Positions 44,949 to 53,500 of a stretch of 64,000 nt of DNA are shown piece by piece. Position 1 is the stretch's first letter. Each line of letters starts with the position of its first letter. The notes below the pieces were generated by a model, which saw nothing but the letters and a program-made list of their open reading frames with translations, was not told the DNA's origin and did no database searches. The DNA comes from HGM04593 sp045661225. Its GTDB lineage: Bacteria > Bacteroidota > Bacteroidia > Bacteroidales > Bacteroidaceae. The stretch is from positions 25,052-89,051 of the forward strand of contig JAZRFF010000028.1 in assembly GCA_045661225.1 (NCBI GenBank), in the 5' to 3' direction. A program made the translations under genes and the position numbers.

Positions 44949-45668
44949 TCAGTCGCGTCTGTTTGTGTAAATCATAATGTAATATAGCAGTGTGGCTAGC
45001 GACGAGAGTGCTGCCACAACATAGGTATACGCAGCCGAGCGCAGTGCGCTGCTTGCGTACTTGTGGTTGCCGGAATTTGTTATGCCTGCAGCCTGCAACC
45101 AAACGAGTGCTCTGTGGCTGGCGTCAATCTCGACCGGCAGGGTGATGAAACTGAATATGGTTGTGCTCGCAAAGAGTATTATTCCGGCCAATAACAATTG
45201 GGGGAATGTCTCTACGGTGAGTATACCTATCAGTAGCACAATCGACATAATGTTCGATGAGAATGAGACTATGGGTACAAGCGCCGAGCGCATTTTCAGC
45301 GGTGCATAGGCTCTTGCGTGCTGTACTGCGTGTCCGCACTCGTGTGCGGCTACTGCCGCAGCAGCCAGGCTTGCCGAATTGTAGACCCCTTCGCTCAGGT
45401 TTACTGTCTTTGTGGCGGGGTTGTAGTGGTCGGTGAGTGTACCCGGAGTACTCGTTACCTTGACGTCGTAAATGCCATTGTCGTGCAGCATTTTTATTGC
45501 AATGTCGCGTCCTGTCATTCCGATACGCATCTTTGAGTAGCGCTCGAACTTGCTTTTGAGACTTGCCTGCACAATGTAGCTGAGCACCGCTATACCTGCA
45601 AATATCAATAGATAGGTGTAGTCGTATGCCGGCGCTTGGGCTGTCAGGTAAATTATAGAATTTATCAT
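44949..45668 (-). CDS. Zinc metallopeptidase, YugP/Zn_peptidase_2 family
   Basis: The 239-residue membrane protein has an N-terminal membrane segment (DYTYLLIFAGIAVLSYIVQA), the family block GMTGRDIAIKMLHDNGIYDV, VTSTPGTLTDHYNPATKTVNL, the gluzincin site AAVAAHECGHAVQHARAY (HExxH-type as HECGH) and two to three more membrane segments. It probably cleaves membrane or misfolded proteins at the inner membrane; no substrate is known. It lies 25 bp after purA and 4 bp before hisS. Confidence 0.9.
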   Translation of the reverse strand: MINSIIYLTAQAPAYDYTYLLIFAGIAVLSYIVQASLKSKFERYSKMRIGMTGRDIAIKMLHDNGIYDVKVTSTPGTLTDHYNPATKTVNLSEGVYNSASLAAAAVAAHECGHAVQHARAYAPLKMRSALVPIVSFSSNIMSIVLLIGILTVETFPQLLLAGIILFASTTIFSFITLPVEIDASHRALVWLQAAGITNSGNHKYASSALRSAAYTYVVAALSSLATLLYYIMIYTNRRD

Positions 45669-45693
45669 AGTTGTTTGTTAGGGTCCGGAATTA

Positions 45694-46968
45694 TCAGATT
45701 GAGCGTGTGATTGTCTGGTCACGGTCAGGACCGGTCGAGAGGTACTTCACGGGCACGCCAAGCTCCTTCTCCAGGAACTTTATGTATTCTTTGAACGCCT
45801 CGGGCAGTTCCTCTTCGGTTCTGAGCTTGGTAAGGTCGGTCAGCCAGCCTTTAAGCTCTGTGTACACAGGCTCTACGCCTTCAATGTCATATGGCATATG
45901 TTTGAGAATCTCGCCGTTCTTCTTGTATGCGACACAGGCTTTTATTGTCGGGAATGTGTCAAGAACGTCGCTCTTCATCAAAATGAGGTGTGTGACGCCG
46001 TTTATCATAATTGTGTACTTGAGGGCTACAAGGTCAATCCAGCCGCAACGACGTTCACGTCCGGTCACTGCGCCATATTCGTGTCCACGGTCACGCATCT
46101 CGGTGCCGTCGGCATCGAACAACTCTGTGGGGAATGGGCCTGAACCTACTCGGGTGCAGTATGCCTTTGTGATACCGTATACATTGCCTATTCTGTTGGG
46201 GGCAACGCCGAGGCCTGTGCAAGCACCGGCGCAGACGGTGTTCGATGATGTAACGAATGGGTAGCTGCCAAAATCAATGTCCAGAAGGCTGCCCTGGGCA
46301 CCCTCGCAAAGAATGCTCTTGCCCTCGTTCATAAGGTCGTTGATTAACTGCTCGCTGTCAATGAGGCGGAACTTCTTGAGATACTCAATGCCCTCGAGCC
46401 ACGTTTTTTCCATCTCGGTAATGTCGTAGCTGTAGCTCATATCCTTGAGCATCTGCTCGTGACGAGCCTTTGCTGCAGCGTACTTCTGCTCGAAATTCTC
46501 GAGAATGTCACCCACGCGCAAGCCGTTTCGGCTTATTTTGTCGGTGTATGTAGGACCGATGCCTTTGCCTGTGGTACCCACCTTGGCGTCGCCCTTGGCT
46601 GCTTCATAAGCTGCGTCAAGCACGCGGTGTGTGGGAAGGATAAGATGTGCCTTCTTTGATATAAAGAGGTTCTTTGTAAGGTCGTAACCGGCCTTTACGA
46701 GGTCTTCGGCCTCGCCCTTGAAGAGTGCTGGGTCAAGCACTACACCGTTACCGATGATGTTGGTCTTGCCTCCCTGGAAAATACCTGATGGAATTGAGCG
46801 AAGAACGAACTTCTTTCCTTCAAATTCGAGTGTGTGTCCTGCGTTGGGGCCGCCTTGGAAGCGTGCTACAACGTCGTAGTTAGGGGTTAGTACGTCAACA
46901 ACCTTTCCTTTACCTTCGTCGCCCCACTGGAGGCCTAATAGTACGTCAATATTCTGTCTCATTTTCAT
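45694..46968 (-). CDS. purA: Adenylosuccinate synthetase
   Basis: The 424-residue enzyme joins IMP and aspartate with GTP in AMP synthesis. It has DVLLGLQWGDEGKGKVVDVL (nucleotide loop with catalytic Asp), RFQGGPNAGHTLEFEG, GTTGKGIGPTYTDKISRNG, CEGAQGSLLDIDFGSYPFVTSS, TGRERRCGWIDLVAL and the ending PVKYLSTGPDRDQTI. The first ATG (46966-46968) overlaps the stop of the Fur gene by 4 bp (ATGA), which supports this start over a Met two codons later. Confidence 0.98.
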   Translation of the reverse strand: MKMRQNIDVLLGLQWGDEGKGKVVDVLTPNYDVVARFQGGPNAGHTLEFEGKKFVLRSIPSGIFQGGKTNIIGNGVVLDPALFKGEAEDLVKAGYDLTKNLFISKKAHLILPTHRVLDAAYEAAKGDAKVGTTGKGIGPTYTDKISRNGLRVGDILENFEQKYAAAKARHEQMLKDMSYSYDITEMEKTWLEGIEYLKKFRLIDSEQLINDLMNEGKSILCEGAQGSLLDIDFGSYPFVTSSNTVCAGACTGLGVAPNRIGNVYGITKAYCTRVGSGPFPTELFDADGTEMRDRGHEYGAVTGRERRCGWIDLVALKYTIMINGVTHLILMKSDVLDTFPTIKACVAYKKNGEILKHMPYDIEGVEPVYTELKGWLTDLTKLRTEEELPEAFKEYIKFLEKELGVPVKYLSTGPDRDQTITRSI

Positions 46969-47450
46969 TTATCTTTACTCATTCGCGCCTTGCGTCTCTT
47001 CATAGCCGTGTGGCATTTACTGCAGAGCCCGTAGAGGTTGAGCGAATAATGGGTTAAATGGAATTTTTTTATATTTGCTGTTATAGTCTCTGTTATGTCT
47101 AAATTGTTTATCTCTGTCACTTTGCCGCATTTTGCACATACGGTGTGGCACTTTCGGGCTCCGTAGCACTTTTCGTATTTCGATATTGTGCCGAAACGGT
47201 GGTGCACCACAAGGTTGGCGTTCATAAGCAGGGATATTGTGTTGTAAACAGTAGCCTTGCTTACCCTGAACTTCTCATTCTCCTCTAAATATTTAAGCAG
47301 CTCATCAATTTCGAAACTTCTGTTAATTGAATATACTGCATCAAGAATGGCATACCGTTCAGGAGTCTTGCGGCATTTGTTCTCTTTAAGGTATTCTGTG
47401 AACATCTGCCTGACAGTTTCGGCAATCTTGCTGTTTTCCATCATCTGCAT
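46965..47450 (-). CDS. Fur-family transcriptional regulator
   Basis: The ATG at 47448-47450 gives 161 residues; Met codons two and three positions later (47444, 47441) are equally possible given a promoter box at 47458-47465, while an open extension to 47531 lies upstream of that box. The winged-helix domain has KTPERYAILDAVYSINRSFE and FRVSKATVYNTISLLMNANL. The dimer and metal domain has HRFGTISKYEKCYGARKCHT, the Cys pair VCAKCGK and a second pair LCSKCH. Two CxxC pairs imply a structural zinc. It may be Fur-, Zur- or PerR-like; the metal cannot be told. It overlaps purA. Confidence 0.92.
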   Translation of the reverse strand: MQMMENSKIAETVRQMFTEYLKENKCRKTPERYAILDAVYSINRSFEIDELLKYLEENEKFRVSKATVYNTISLLMNANLVVHHRFGTISKYEKCYGARKCHTVCAKCGKVTEINNLDITETITANIKKFHLTHYSLNLYGLCSKCHTAMKRRKARMSKDK

Positions 47451-47457
47451 ATTGCTA

Positions 47458-47465
47458 CAAATATA
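47458..47465 (-). promoter_or_regulatory. -7 box of the fur-purA-hisS operon
   Basis: TATATTTG on the minus strand fits TAnnTTTG; there is no TTG at the usual upstream distance. The transcript would begin very near the first Fur ATG. Confidence 0.45.
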
Positions 47466-47509
47466 CCTCTTTATTTTATAATATGGTGCAGATTCTCCTT
47501 TAAATTTCA

Positions 47510-47565
47510 CTAAAAAAATAACAACAACCAATGAACGGGGCTTTTGTGCCTGTTTATTGGTTGTT
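47510..47565 (-). terminator. Terminator after the AraC/AlkD-like gene pair
   Basis: A 10-bp outer stem (AACAACCAAT / ATTGGTTGTT, 47523-47565) with further inner pairing is followed on the minus strand by TTATTTTTTTAG. Confidence 0.8.
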
Positions 47566-47651
47566 ATGTTGTACTTTTTGCTCTATTTTGGAGCTGAATA
47601 GTAATGACGTAGTTTCTGGTTTTGTTGGGCCGTCATCTGCAACGTGCGGGT

Positions 47652-48263
47652 TTACCCATTGCCATATTTTCCGGCGTAGCGTTGTTCTCTCTCCTCGTCC
47701 TGAGCGAAATAGAGGTCGAGTGCTTTGTATGCCGATGTTGCAATCTGCTTTTGGCATTCATTATGGGTGTGTCGTGCAGCCTCGGCGAAAAACTCCTGCT
47801 CCTGCTCGGTTGTGAGTTCCGCTCCCTGCCTGAAACAGTGTGCAAGAGTCATAAAACCGCAATAACGGAATAACCCTTCGTCCTGTCTCACCCACTGCAG
47901 TGCTTTTGTGCAGGCATCGGTAAGGTGGCAAAGAATATTCTGTGCAAGGTGGTCGGCATTTTCGGTGTAACGGCACTCGGCAATCCACTCGTCGGATACT
48001 TGTGCGTAACTCTCTTGCGGTAGAAGGTATATTGCCAACAGTTTGCTCTCGCGAATATTCTCGCGCCACAGCTCTTTGGCAAGCGTTGTCTCTTTGGGGA
48101 ACTTTCCGGCAATCTCCTTAAGGTGCGGTATGTCGACGCCGAATATTATATTATAGTTCATTCCCGATTTTCGCAAATGAGCCGACGTTACGCCGTTCAT
48201 AAACAGGCGGAACTCTTTTTTTATGCCTCTGATGCTCTCTCGCGTCTCGTCCATAAAACTCAT
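47652..48263 (-). CDS. AlkD-like DNA alkylation repair protein
   Basis: The 203-residue protein resembles the DNA alkylation repair (AlkC/AlkD-like, HEAT-repeat) glycosylase family. It has a helical N-terminus (IRGIKKEFRLFMNG), FGVDIPHLKEIAGKFPKE, ELWRENIRESKLLAIYLLP with the typical W-x-x-x-x-R-E-x-x-L helix, and further HEAT-like helices. Such proteins remove bulky or cationic alkyl bases. It is shorter than AlkD (about 235) by one helix pair. The start could also be Met4. The ATG overlaps the stop of the AraC-type regulator by 4 bp, so the regulator may control this gene, as Ada-type regulators do elsewhere; that is inference. Confidence 0.8.
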   Translation of the reverse strand: MSFMDETRESIRGIKKEFRLFMNGVTSAHLRKSGMNYNIIFGVDIPHLKEIAGKFPKETTLAKELWRENIRESKLLAIYLLPQESYAQVSDEWIAECRYTENADHLAQNILCHLTDACTKALQWVRQDEGLFRYCGFMTLAHCFRQGAELTTEQEQEFFAEAARHTHNECQKQIATSAYKALDLYFAQDEEREQRYAGKYGNG

Positions 48264-48691
48264 TTTGTTGCAAGATGCCTTTTGCGATACCCGTTGGGTG
48301 TCTCGCCCATCACGCGGTAGAACGATGCGTAGAACGATTGACGGTTGGCGAAGCCTACAAGTGTGCCAATCTGCTCGATTGTAAGGTCGAGGTATCTTTT
48401 GTCGGTCATACGATGGAGCGCCTCTTTAATCCTGTATTCGTTTATGAGGCACGAGAAATTTGTGTTGAAGCGTGAGTTTATAACCGCCGAAACATACCTT
48501 GTGTTTGTGCCAAGCTCGCGTGCAAGTTCTTTTGCCGAAAAATCCTTATCGCGGTATCTTTTCTCAATGACTATTATATTGAGAATCTTTTCATACAGTT
48601 CATCGGCAAGCTCGGCGCGAATGAGCGAACGGTAACCGGCGTTCTTCTCCTGCTTGTCTTTGATGTTGTAAGGGGTTGTTGATTTTGTCAT
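48260..48691 (-). CDS. AraC-type helix-turn-helix regulator
   Basis: The 143-residue protein is a stand-alone AraC DNA-binding domain. The first helix-turn-helix is KELARELGTNTRYVSAVINSRF and the second is TIEQIGTLVGFANRQSFYASF, followed by the family ending RVMGETPNGYRKR. There is no sensor or Ada methyl-acceptor domain, so it resembles the output half of larger Bacteroidetes regulators. It is transcribed from the promoter at 48717-48749 and is coupled to the AlkD-like gene. Confidence 0.88.
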   Translation of the reverse strand: MTKSTTPYNIKDKQEKNAGYRSLIRAELADELYEKILNIIVIEKRYRDKDFSAKELARELGTNTRYVSAVINSRFNTNFSCLINEYRIKEALHRMTDKRYLDLTIEQIGTLVGFANRQSFYASFYRVMGETPNGYRKRHLATK

Positions 48692-48716
48692 TTTTGGTTG
48701 TTTTCAATGTTCACCC

Positions 48717-48749
48717 CAAATGTACACTTATTTCGTCGAATTTTGCAAA
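48717..48749 (-). promoter_or_regulatory. Promoter of the AraC/AlkD-like pair
   Basis: Minus strand: TTTG (48746-48749), 21 bp, then TACATTTG (48717-48724). The leader is about 20 nt. Confidence 0.7.
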
Positions 48750-48770
48750 CAATGTCCGTTTTTTTACAAA

Positions 48771-48880
48771 AAGATGTTTGAAATTTGTTTTGCGATTGTT
48801 CAAGAACTATTTCTGCACATATTTTACAAGAGCAAATGCGGGGAATGGCGTGCTGTATAAAAAAAGATACAAAGAAATAC
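48771..48880. repeat. Degenerate second copy of the MITE-like sequence
   Basis: From 48771 the plus strand matches the end of the element at 20651-20887 (read on its minus strand). The best block is GCGATTGTTCAAGA, identical in both, flanked by GTTT-AAATTTGTT against GTTT-AAATTTATT and later by ATTTTAC and GGAATGGCGTGCTGTATAA against AGAATAGCAGGCTATATAA. Similarity fades near 48880. The opposite end is not visible. The terminal repeat itself is decayed. Confidence 0.6.
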
Positions 48881-48920
48881 CTCTTTTTTTGTAAGTGTAA
48901 TCCGTTTTTGGCTGTTTGTG

Positions 48921-49727
48921 CTATTTCCTGTATTTTTTTTCGTTTGCCATCTGCTTTAATCTTGTGGCGTTATTCTCGCTTTTGCGAGCATCGTCCTCCC
49001 GGCCTAAATGTCGGCATAGTATTGACCTTAGAGTGTGATAGGCTGCGTTGCTCGGCTCAATTTCAATGGCTTTTTCTACGTCCATAAGTGCAAGCTCGTA
49101 TTGTGCAAGCTCGTGCTCGATATTGCTGCGGGCAATGTAAAGATTTGCGTTCAATGGTTGCTCGTCAATGAGTAGCTCTAAGAGTATAGTCGCTTCGTTT
49201 GTTTTTTTCTCTTTCTGATACAGAATTGCCAGTGCGAGCCTTGCGTCGGTGTTACGTGGCTGGAGCTTCAAAATGCGGTTAATGTCGTTTTTTGCCTTGT
49301 CATACTCCTTTAGTGCGCTGTATGCCTCGGCGCGCACAAGTAGTGCCGTCGTGTCGTTTGGCTGCGACCTTATGACGGTGGTGCAGTCTTCAATGGCTCT
49401 GTCGTGTTCACCTTGTTTAATGTACGCCTCGGCACGACGCGTAAGCAGTGTGTTGTCGTCTTTTTTAATATCAAGCGCCTTGCTGTAGCTCTCAACAGCC
49501 TTTGAAGTGTTGCCCTCGAGCAACTGTGACTGCGCAAGGTAAAAAAGGGTCTTCAACTCTGTTGCCTCGTCGGCAATGGCGAGCGCCTGCTCAAGCGTAG
49601 CCGATGCCTTTTCGTATTCGCCACGACTCATAAGTTCCACGCCTTCGGCAAAAAGTGTCGAATGATTTTGCGCTGTGCCAAACGACGCGAATAGTAGTAT
49701 AAATAATAATGTAATAAAAGTTCTCAT
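48921..49727 (-). CDS. Secreted tetratricopeptide-repeat protein
   Basis: The 268-residue product has a signal peptide (about residues 1-19, ending GTAQ) and about six TPR units covering residues 25-250, for example GVELMSRGEYEKASATLEQA, AYIKQGEHDRAIEDCTTVIR and AYSALKEYDKAKNDINRILK. The C-terminus is basic. It is a periplasmic protein-protein adaptor with unknown partners. It stands alone, with a TACCTTTG box at 49751-49758 upstream. Confidence 0.88.
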   Translation of the reverse strand: MRTFITLLFILLFASFGTAQNHSTLFAEGVELMSRGEYEKASATLEQALAIADEATELKTLFYLAQSQLLEGNTSKAVESYSKALDIKKDDNTLLTRRAEAYIKQGEHDRAIEDCTTVIRSQPNDTTALLVRAEAYSALKEYDKAKNDINRILKLQPRNTDARLALAILYQKEKKTNEATILLELLIDEQPLNANLYIARSNIEHELAQYELALMDVEKAIEIEPSNAAYHTLRSILCRHLGREDDARKSENNATRLKQMANEKKYRK

Positions 49728-49750
49728 TGCAGTGTGCTGTTTGTTGTTGG

Positions 49751-49758
49751 CAAAGGTA
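49751..49758 (-). promoter_or_regulatory. -7 box of the TPR gene
   Basis: TACCTTTG on the minus strand, about 25 nt before the ATG at 49727. The nearest upstream TTG is 25 bp away, longer than usual. Confidence 0.5.
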
Positions 49759-49849
49759 CTCTTTTTGTCGTGACTTTTGTCGGCAAAATAAAAAGTTTAA
49801 AACAAAATAACAGTTTTTGAGGTTTGATGATTAAAATGGTATTGCAGCA

Positions 49850-49886
49850 TTTGACGGTTGCGAAGATTTTTCTTATCTTCGCAACC
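49850..49886 (+). promoter_or_regulatory. tRNA-Arg promoter overlapped by a perfect 12-bp inverted repeat
   Basis: TTTG (49850-49853), 20 bp, then TATCTTCG (49874-49881), a near-consensus promoter 30 bp before the tRNA. A dyad GGTTGCGAAGAT-N7-ATCTTCGCAACC (49856-49886) covers the spacer and the -7 box. Confidence 0.55.
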
Positions 49887-49911
49887 TGAATCGTGACGTA
49901 AACGGTTTTAT

Positions 49912-49983
49912 GCCTTAGTAGTTCAATGGATAGAATAAATCTCTCCTAAAGATTAGATTCGGGTTCGATTCCCGACTGAGGTA
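49912..49983 (+). tRNA. tRNA-Arg (anticodon CCU)
   Basis: A 72-nt cloverleaf folds well. The acceptor stem GCCTTAG pairs with CTGAGGT, with a G-U at the first pair. The D arm is GTTC/GAAT and the anticodon stem AATCT/AGATT. The loop CTCCTAA carries the CCT anticodon at 49945-49947, and the T arm is TCGGG-TTCGATT-CCCGA, then A. No CCA is encoded. It reads AGG codons. Confidence 0.95.
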
Positions 49984-49989
49984 CTTTCG

Positions 49990-50023
49990 CGGGATTGGAG
50001 TAATCTCCTTTCCCGTTTTTTTT
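49990..50023 (+). terminator. Terminator of tRNA-Arg
   Basis: Stem CGGGA-TT-GGAG with matching CTCC-TT-TCCCG, then eight T. Confidence 0.88.
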
Positions 50024-50050
50024 GTATGTACTAATTGATTTTTCTTTTTT

Positions 50051-50521
50051 TTATTCGTCTTTCTCTATTGTCACCGGCATTCCTATGTGACAATATGGGT
50101 AAAGTCGTTTAATATCGTCGTTGTGCATTCTTACACACCCTTCGCTGCTGCGTGTGCCTATACTCTCGGGGAATATTGTTCCGTGCAGCCCAATGTCGCT
50201 GAACCCCGGTACGTTAAGACGGAAAAAGAGTGGGCCGTAAGCTCCCGCGCGCATACCTTTGCCGTCGCCAAAATCGTGTTTCCACGACGTGGCGTCGTAC
50301 ATCTTTATAATATTGAATGTTCCTTCCGGTGTCTTGCGGTCGCCGACACAGGTCTTGTTGCCTCGGTTGGTTCCGCACGATACAGGGCAGCGGAACAGGG
50401 TGTCGCCCTTTTCGTTTACGACGTATAGTTGCAATCTTTGTTTCGACACTATTATGCGGTTGCCGGCTTTTATTCCCAGCGGCAGCAGTGCAAGCATCGC
50501 TATTGCTAATCCTTTGTACAT
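50051..50521 (-). CDS. L,D-transpeptidase (YkuD domain)
   Basis: The 156-residue exported protein has a signal peptide (about residues 1-19, ending GIKA) and a YkuD domain: RIIVSKQRLQLYVVNEKGD at the start, KTPEGTFNIIKM and the catalytic motif HGTIFPES...SSEGCVRMHNDD with His113, Cys129 and Arg131. It cross-links peptidoglycan stem peptides through a Cys acyl-enzyme, or links proteins to peptidoglycan. It lies 9 bp after sprA and is probably the last gene of the ruvA-sprA operon. Confidence 0.92.
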   Translation of the reverse strand: MYKGLAIAMLALLPLGIKAGNRIIVSKQRLQLYVVNEKGDTLFRCPVSCGTNRGNKTCVGDRKTPEGTFNIIKMYDATSWKHDFGDGKGMRAGAYGPLFFRLNVPGFSDIGLHGTIFPESIGTRSSEGCVRMHNDDIKRLYPYCHIGMPVTIEKDE

Positions 50522-50530
50522 ATAGTTCTT

Positions 50531-53500
50531 TTATCGTGTGAGTGAGAATTTCATACTTACTCCAAAGTCTATGGTTGTAGTGGGGTACGAACTTGTAGAG
50601 ATAAGCGGTATTGTGTGTCGTCCGTCAAAGTATAGACTGAACGATAGCATTTTGCTGTATGTGTAATCGGCTGTCAGCGAGTAGTTGAACGATTTGTTGC
50701 CGCTTGTAGCCTGTGTCGTTCCCTTGTCGATGCTGCGACAAATGGACGAGGTGTTCTTGAATGAGAAATCTCCGCGTATGTTAATGTCGTTGCCGCTGCT
50801 CTTGTTGCTCTTCGACGCTTTTTTCCCGCCGTTGAGGAACTTGAGTCCCACAATTTTGTAGCCGAGGTTCACTGCAATCTCCTGCGAGTATGTTTCTACC
50901 ATCTGAATGGCTGTAAGGCTAAGGTTGAGTACCCTTGACTGTATAAAGCGTCCTCCGATGGTGATATTGTTGTTTGTGGTTACGTCCAGTCCTATGAGCG
51001 GCGAGAAGCTCTCGTTGACCGACACGGTGTTGATGTTGTAACGGCTGCTTGGTACGGGCATTCCGGTTGTGGTGTTGTTGACGAACCCGATGCCGTTGGT
51101 GTACTCCATATATGTGGCAAATGTGCTGTACGAACCTACTGCATATATGCTCTTGTAGCCGTGTTCGATGTTCACGCTTTTGAATATTTTTTTAAACCAC
51201 TCGAGTTTCGATAGACCCGAATATTTCAGTTTCCAGTTGGGGAGCATTCTGAGCATTGATGGGAATACCTCGTTGCTGCCGCCGGCGGTGTATGTCTCGA
51301 GGAATGCCGGTATCATTACGTCGGCCGAATAGATGTCGACACCTCCGTTCGTGGGGTCGTAAGGCTTGCCGGCCATAGAACTTGTTGCCGGGTAGAGTGT
51401 TCCCTCGTAGCGTTTTTCTATGCGGTTGCGGTGTTTCTCAAGGCTGTTGACGAACTTGTCGAATACGTCCGATTGGTAGTTGTTGCTTGCGCTTCCGCCA
51501 CCAAAAGAGTTGCCTATGGTGATTGTGGTCATAGTGAAGCCTCCCGACTCATCGGCGGGCATACCGTCGTACATAAAACGTATGTTCTTGCTTTGGTTGC
51601 GTGTCCAGCTTGCGTTGAGGTCTATCTTGAAGTCCTTTGCCGGTTCAAGCGTCATTCGCAACTGAAGGTCTTCGGCTGCGGTGGTGCTTGCTTGCGCCGA
51701 AATACTGTCGTTCCTTAGCAGCCAGTTGTTTTTTTGTGCTTTGCCAAGGTAGCTGTCGTCGATGAGGCCGAATGCAAAATCCAGTCCCGGCGAATAGAGA
51801 CCGTTGTTGCGCCCTTGTCCGAATATGTCGCCTACGTTGGGCATAAATCCGGGGAGGTTCATTGCGTATGCGTTGGTGTAGCTTATGGATACGTTGCGTA
51901 CAAGCATCAGTGCTCTTGTAGGGTATTGCATAAACTTGTAGAACCCGCTCTTCTCGCCGTTATTGGTCTTGGCGAGTATTGACACCTTCACGCTTATGCT
52001 GTCGTTGTTCTTTACAAGAATTTTATTCTCGTCAAGGACTTTGTATTTGAGCTTGTACTTCTTTCCTTCTTTTGTGCGTGCGGTGACCTCTATTTTCTTG
52101 TTTTTGAGGTTGTGGGTGATGGTAACAGTGGTGTCTTTCTCCAGCTTAATCTCCTTTGTGAAAGGCTTGGGCTTTTGTACCTTCTTCGTTTTTGATTTGT
52201 TCGATGCCTTCTTGCCGCTCGCGAAGCGTTTGTTTGTCTCCTCCAGGTAGGGTACAATGTTGTATAGTTTCTCAAGATTGAGTGTGCTCTTTAGGGTTAT
52301 GTTGCGTTTGTTGGCAATGTTGTTGCCGAAGTTTACTCCACCTGCGTTGTTGCCGCGTTGCCAGTTGTATGTTGCCGAATAGCTTCCGTCAGCTGTCAGC
52401 CACTCGAAGATTGGCATCTTGTTGAGCGGCAGGGTGTACGACGCTGTGAAATTCTGCTGATAGGTGAGCGGACGTCCCATTTGCTTGAGGCTCATCTTGA
52501 CAGAATCCTTCCATATTGCATACTCGTTGGGGTATAGGTGTTTGTTCACGGGCAGGAACGGTTCTTCAACCTCGGCGTTGGTGCCGGTGTTGAGGCTCAT
52601 TCTGAGGTTCGTCGTGGGGTCCCATTTTATTGAGAATGAGCGATTCCAGTAGAACTGCTGCGAGAAGGTCAGGGGTATGCTCTCTCCACCGCCTATGGCG
52701 TTTATGTCGCGGCGTTGCTGTTCGTGGTAGTTGCGTGTAATGTCGGTGTTCAGTGCAAGAGACTGTGGCAGTGGGTTTACGCCCCATTCTTTGAGAATTT
52801 TCCACCACTTCGACTTGCTCTTGATTTTTTCGAACGGTTTTATTGTCTTCAGGGGACTTGAATAGCTGTATGCAGCCGACGCTTTCCAGTTGCGTCTGTT
52901 TTCCCGGCTTATTGTGCTTCCGCTGTTGTTGGTGCTTGAGTGCGAGAAGCTGAAACTGAAGTTTGCCGGGTCGTATGGCATTGACTTTTTGCTCTTTATG
53001 TTGAGCTTGGCGTTGCTGACACTGAAATTCTGCGACACTGAACGTACCTCGGCAATGTTCTTCAGCGAGTCGCGGCTCGCTCCGCTGTATGTGTCGAGCA
53101 CGTCGTCGAGCAGCAGGTCCGAATCGAACGGGCTGTAGAGCGGCGAGGTAACCTCCTCGGTGTATGAGTAATATGTTGGCAACGACAATTTGAAGAATTC
53201 GGGGAAGAATCGTCCGAAATCCAATGTTCCTGTAAGTGAGTAACGGTAGTAGTTGTCGGTGCGGCGTGCTGCGAGTTTGTCCTCGAGGCCTCCGAATCCG
53301 GCTGTTTCCATTCTGCCTTGTGCCGCGAACGAACCAAGGTCGCTGAGCTTGATGTTCAGGTTACCCTGTGCCGCCCAGCCGCTTTTGTTGTTGAAGCCCA
53401 GCAGACGCATCTCGTTGACCCACACTGTCGCCGACTTTGCGCTTGCGCTGTTGTTGCGTACACCAATCATCATAACCTTTATCTGTCCTATTGATGGACT

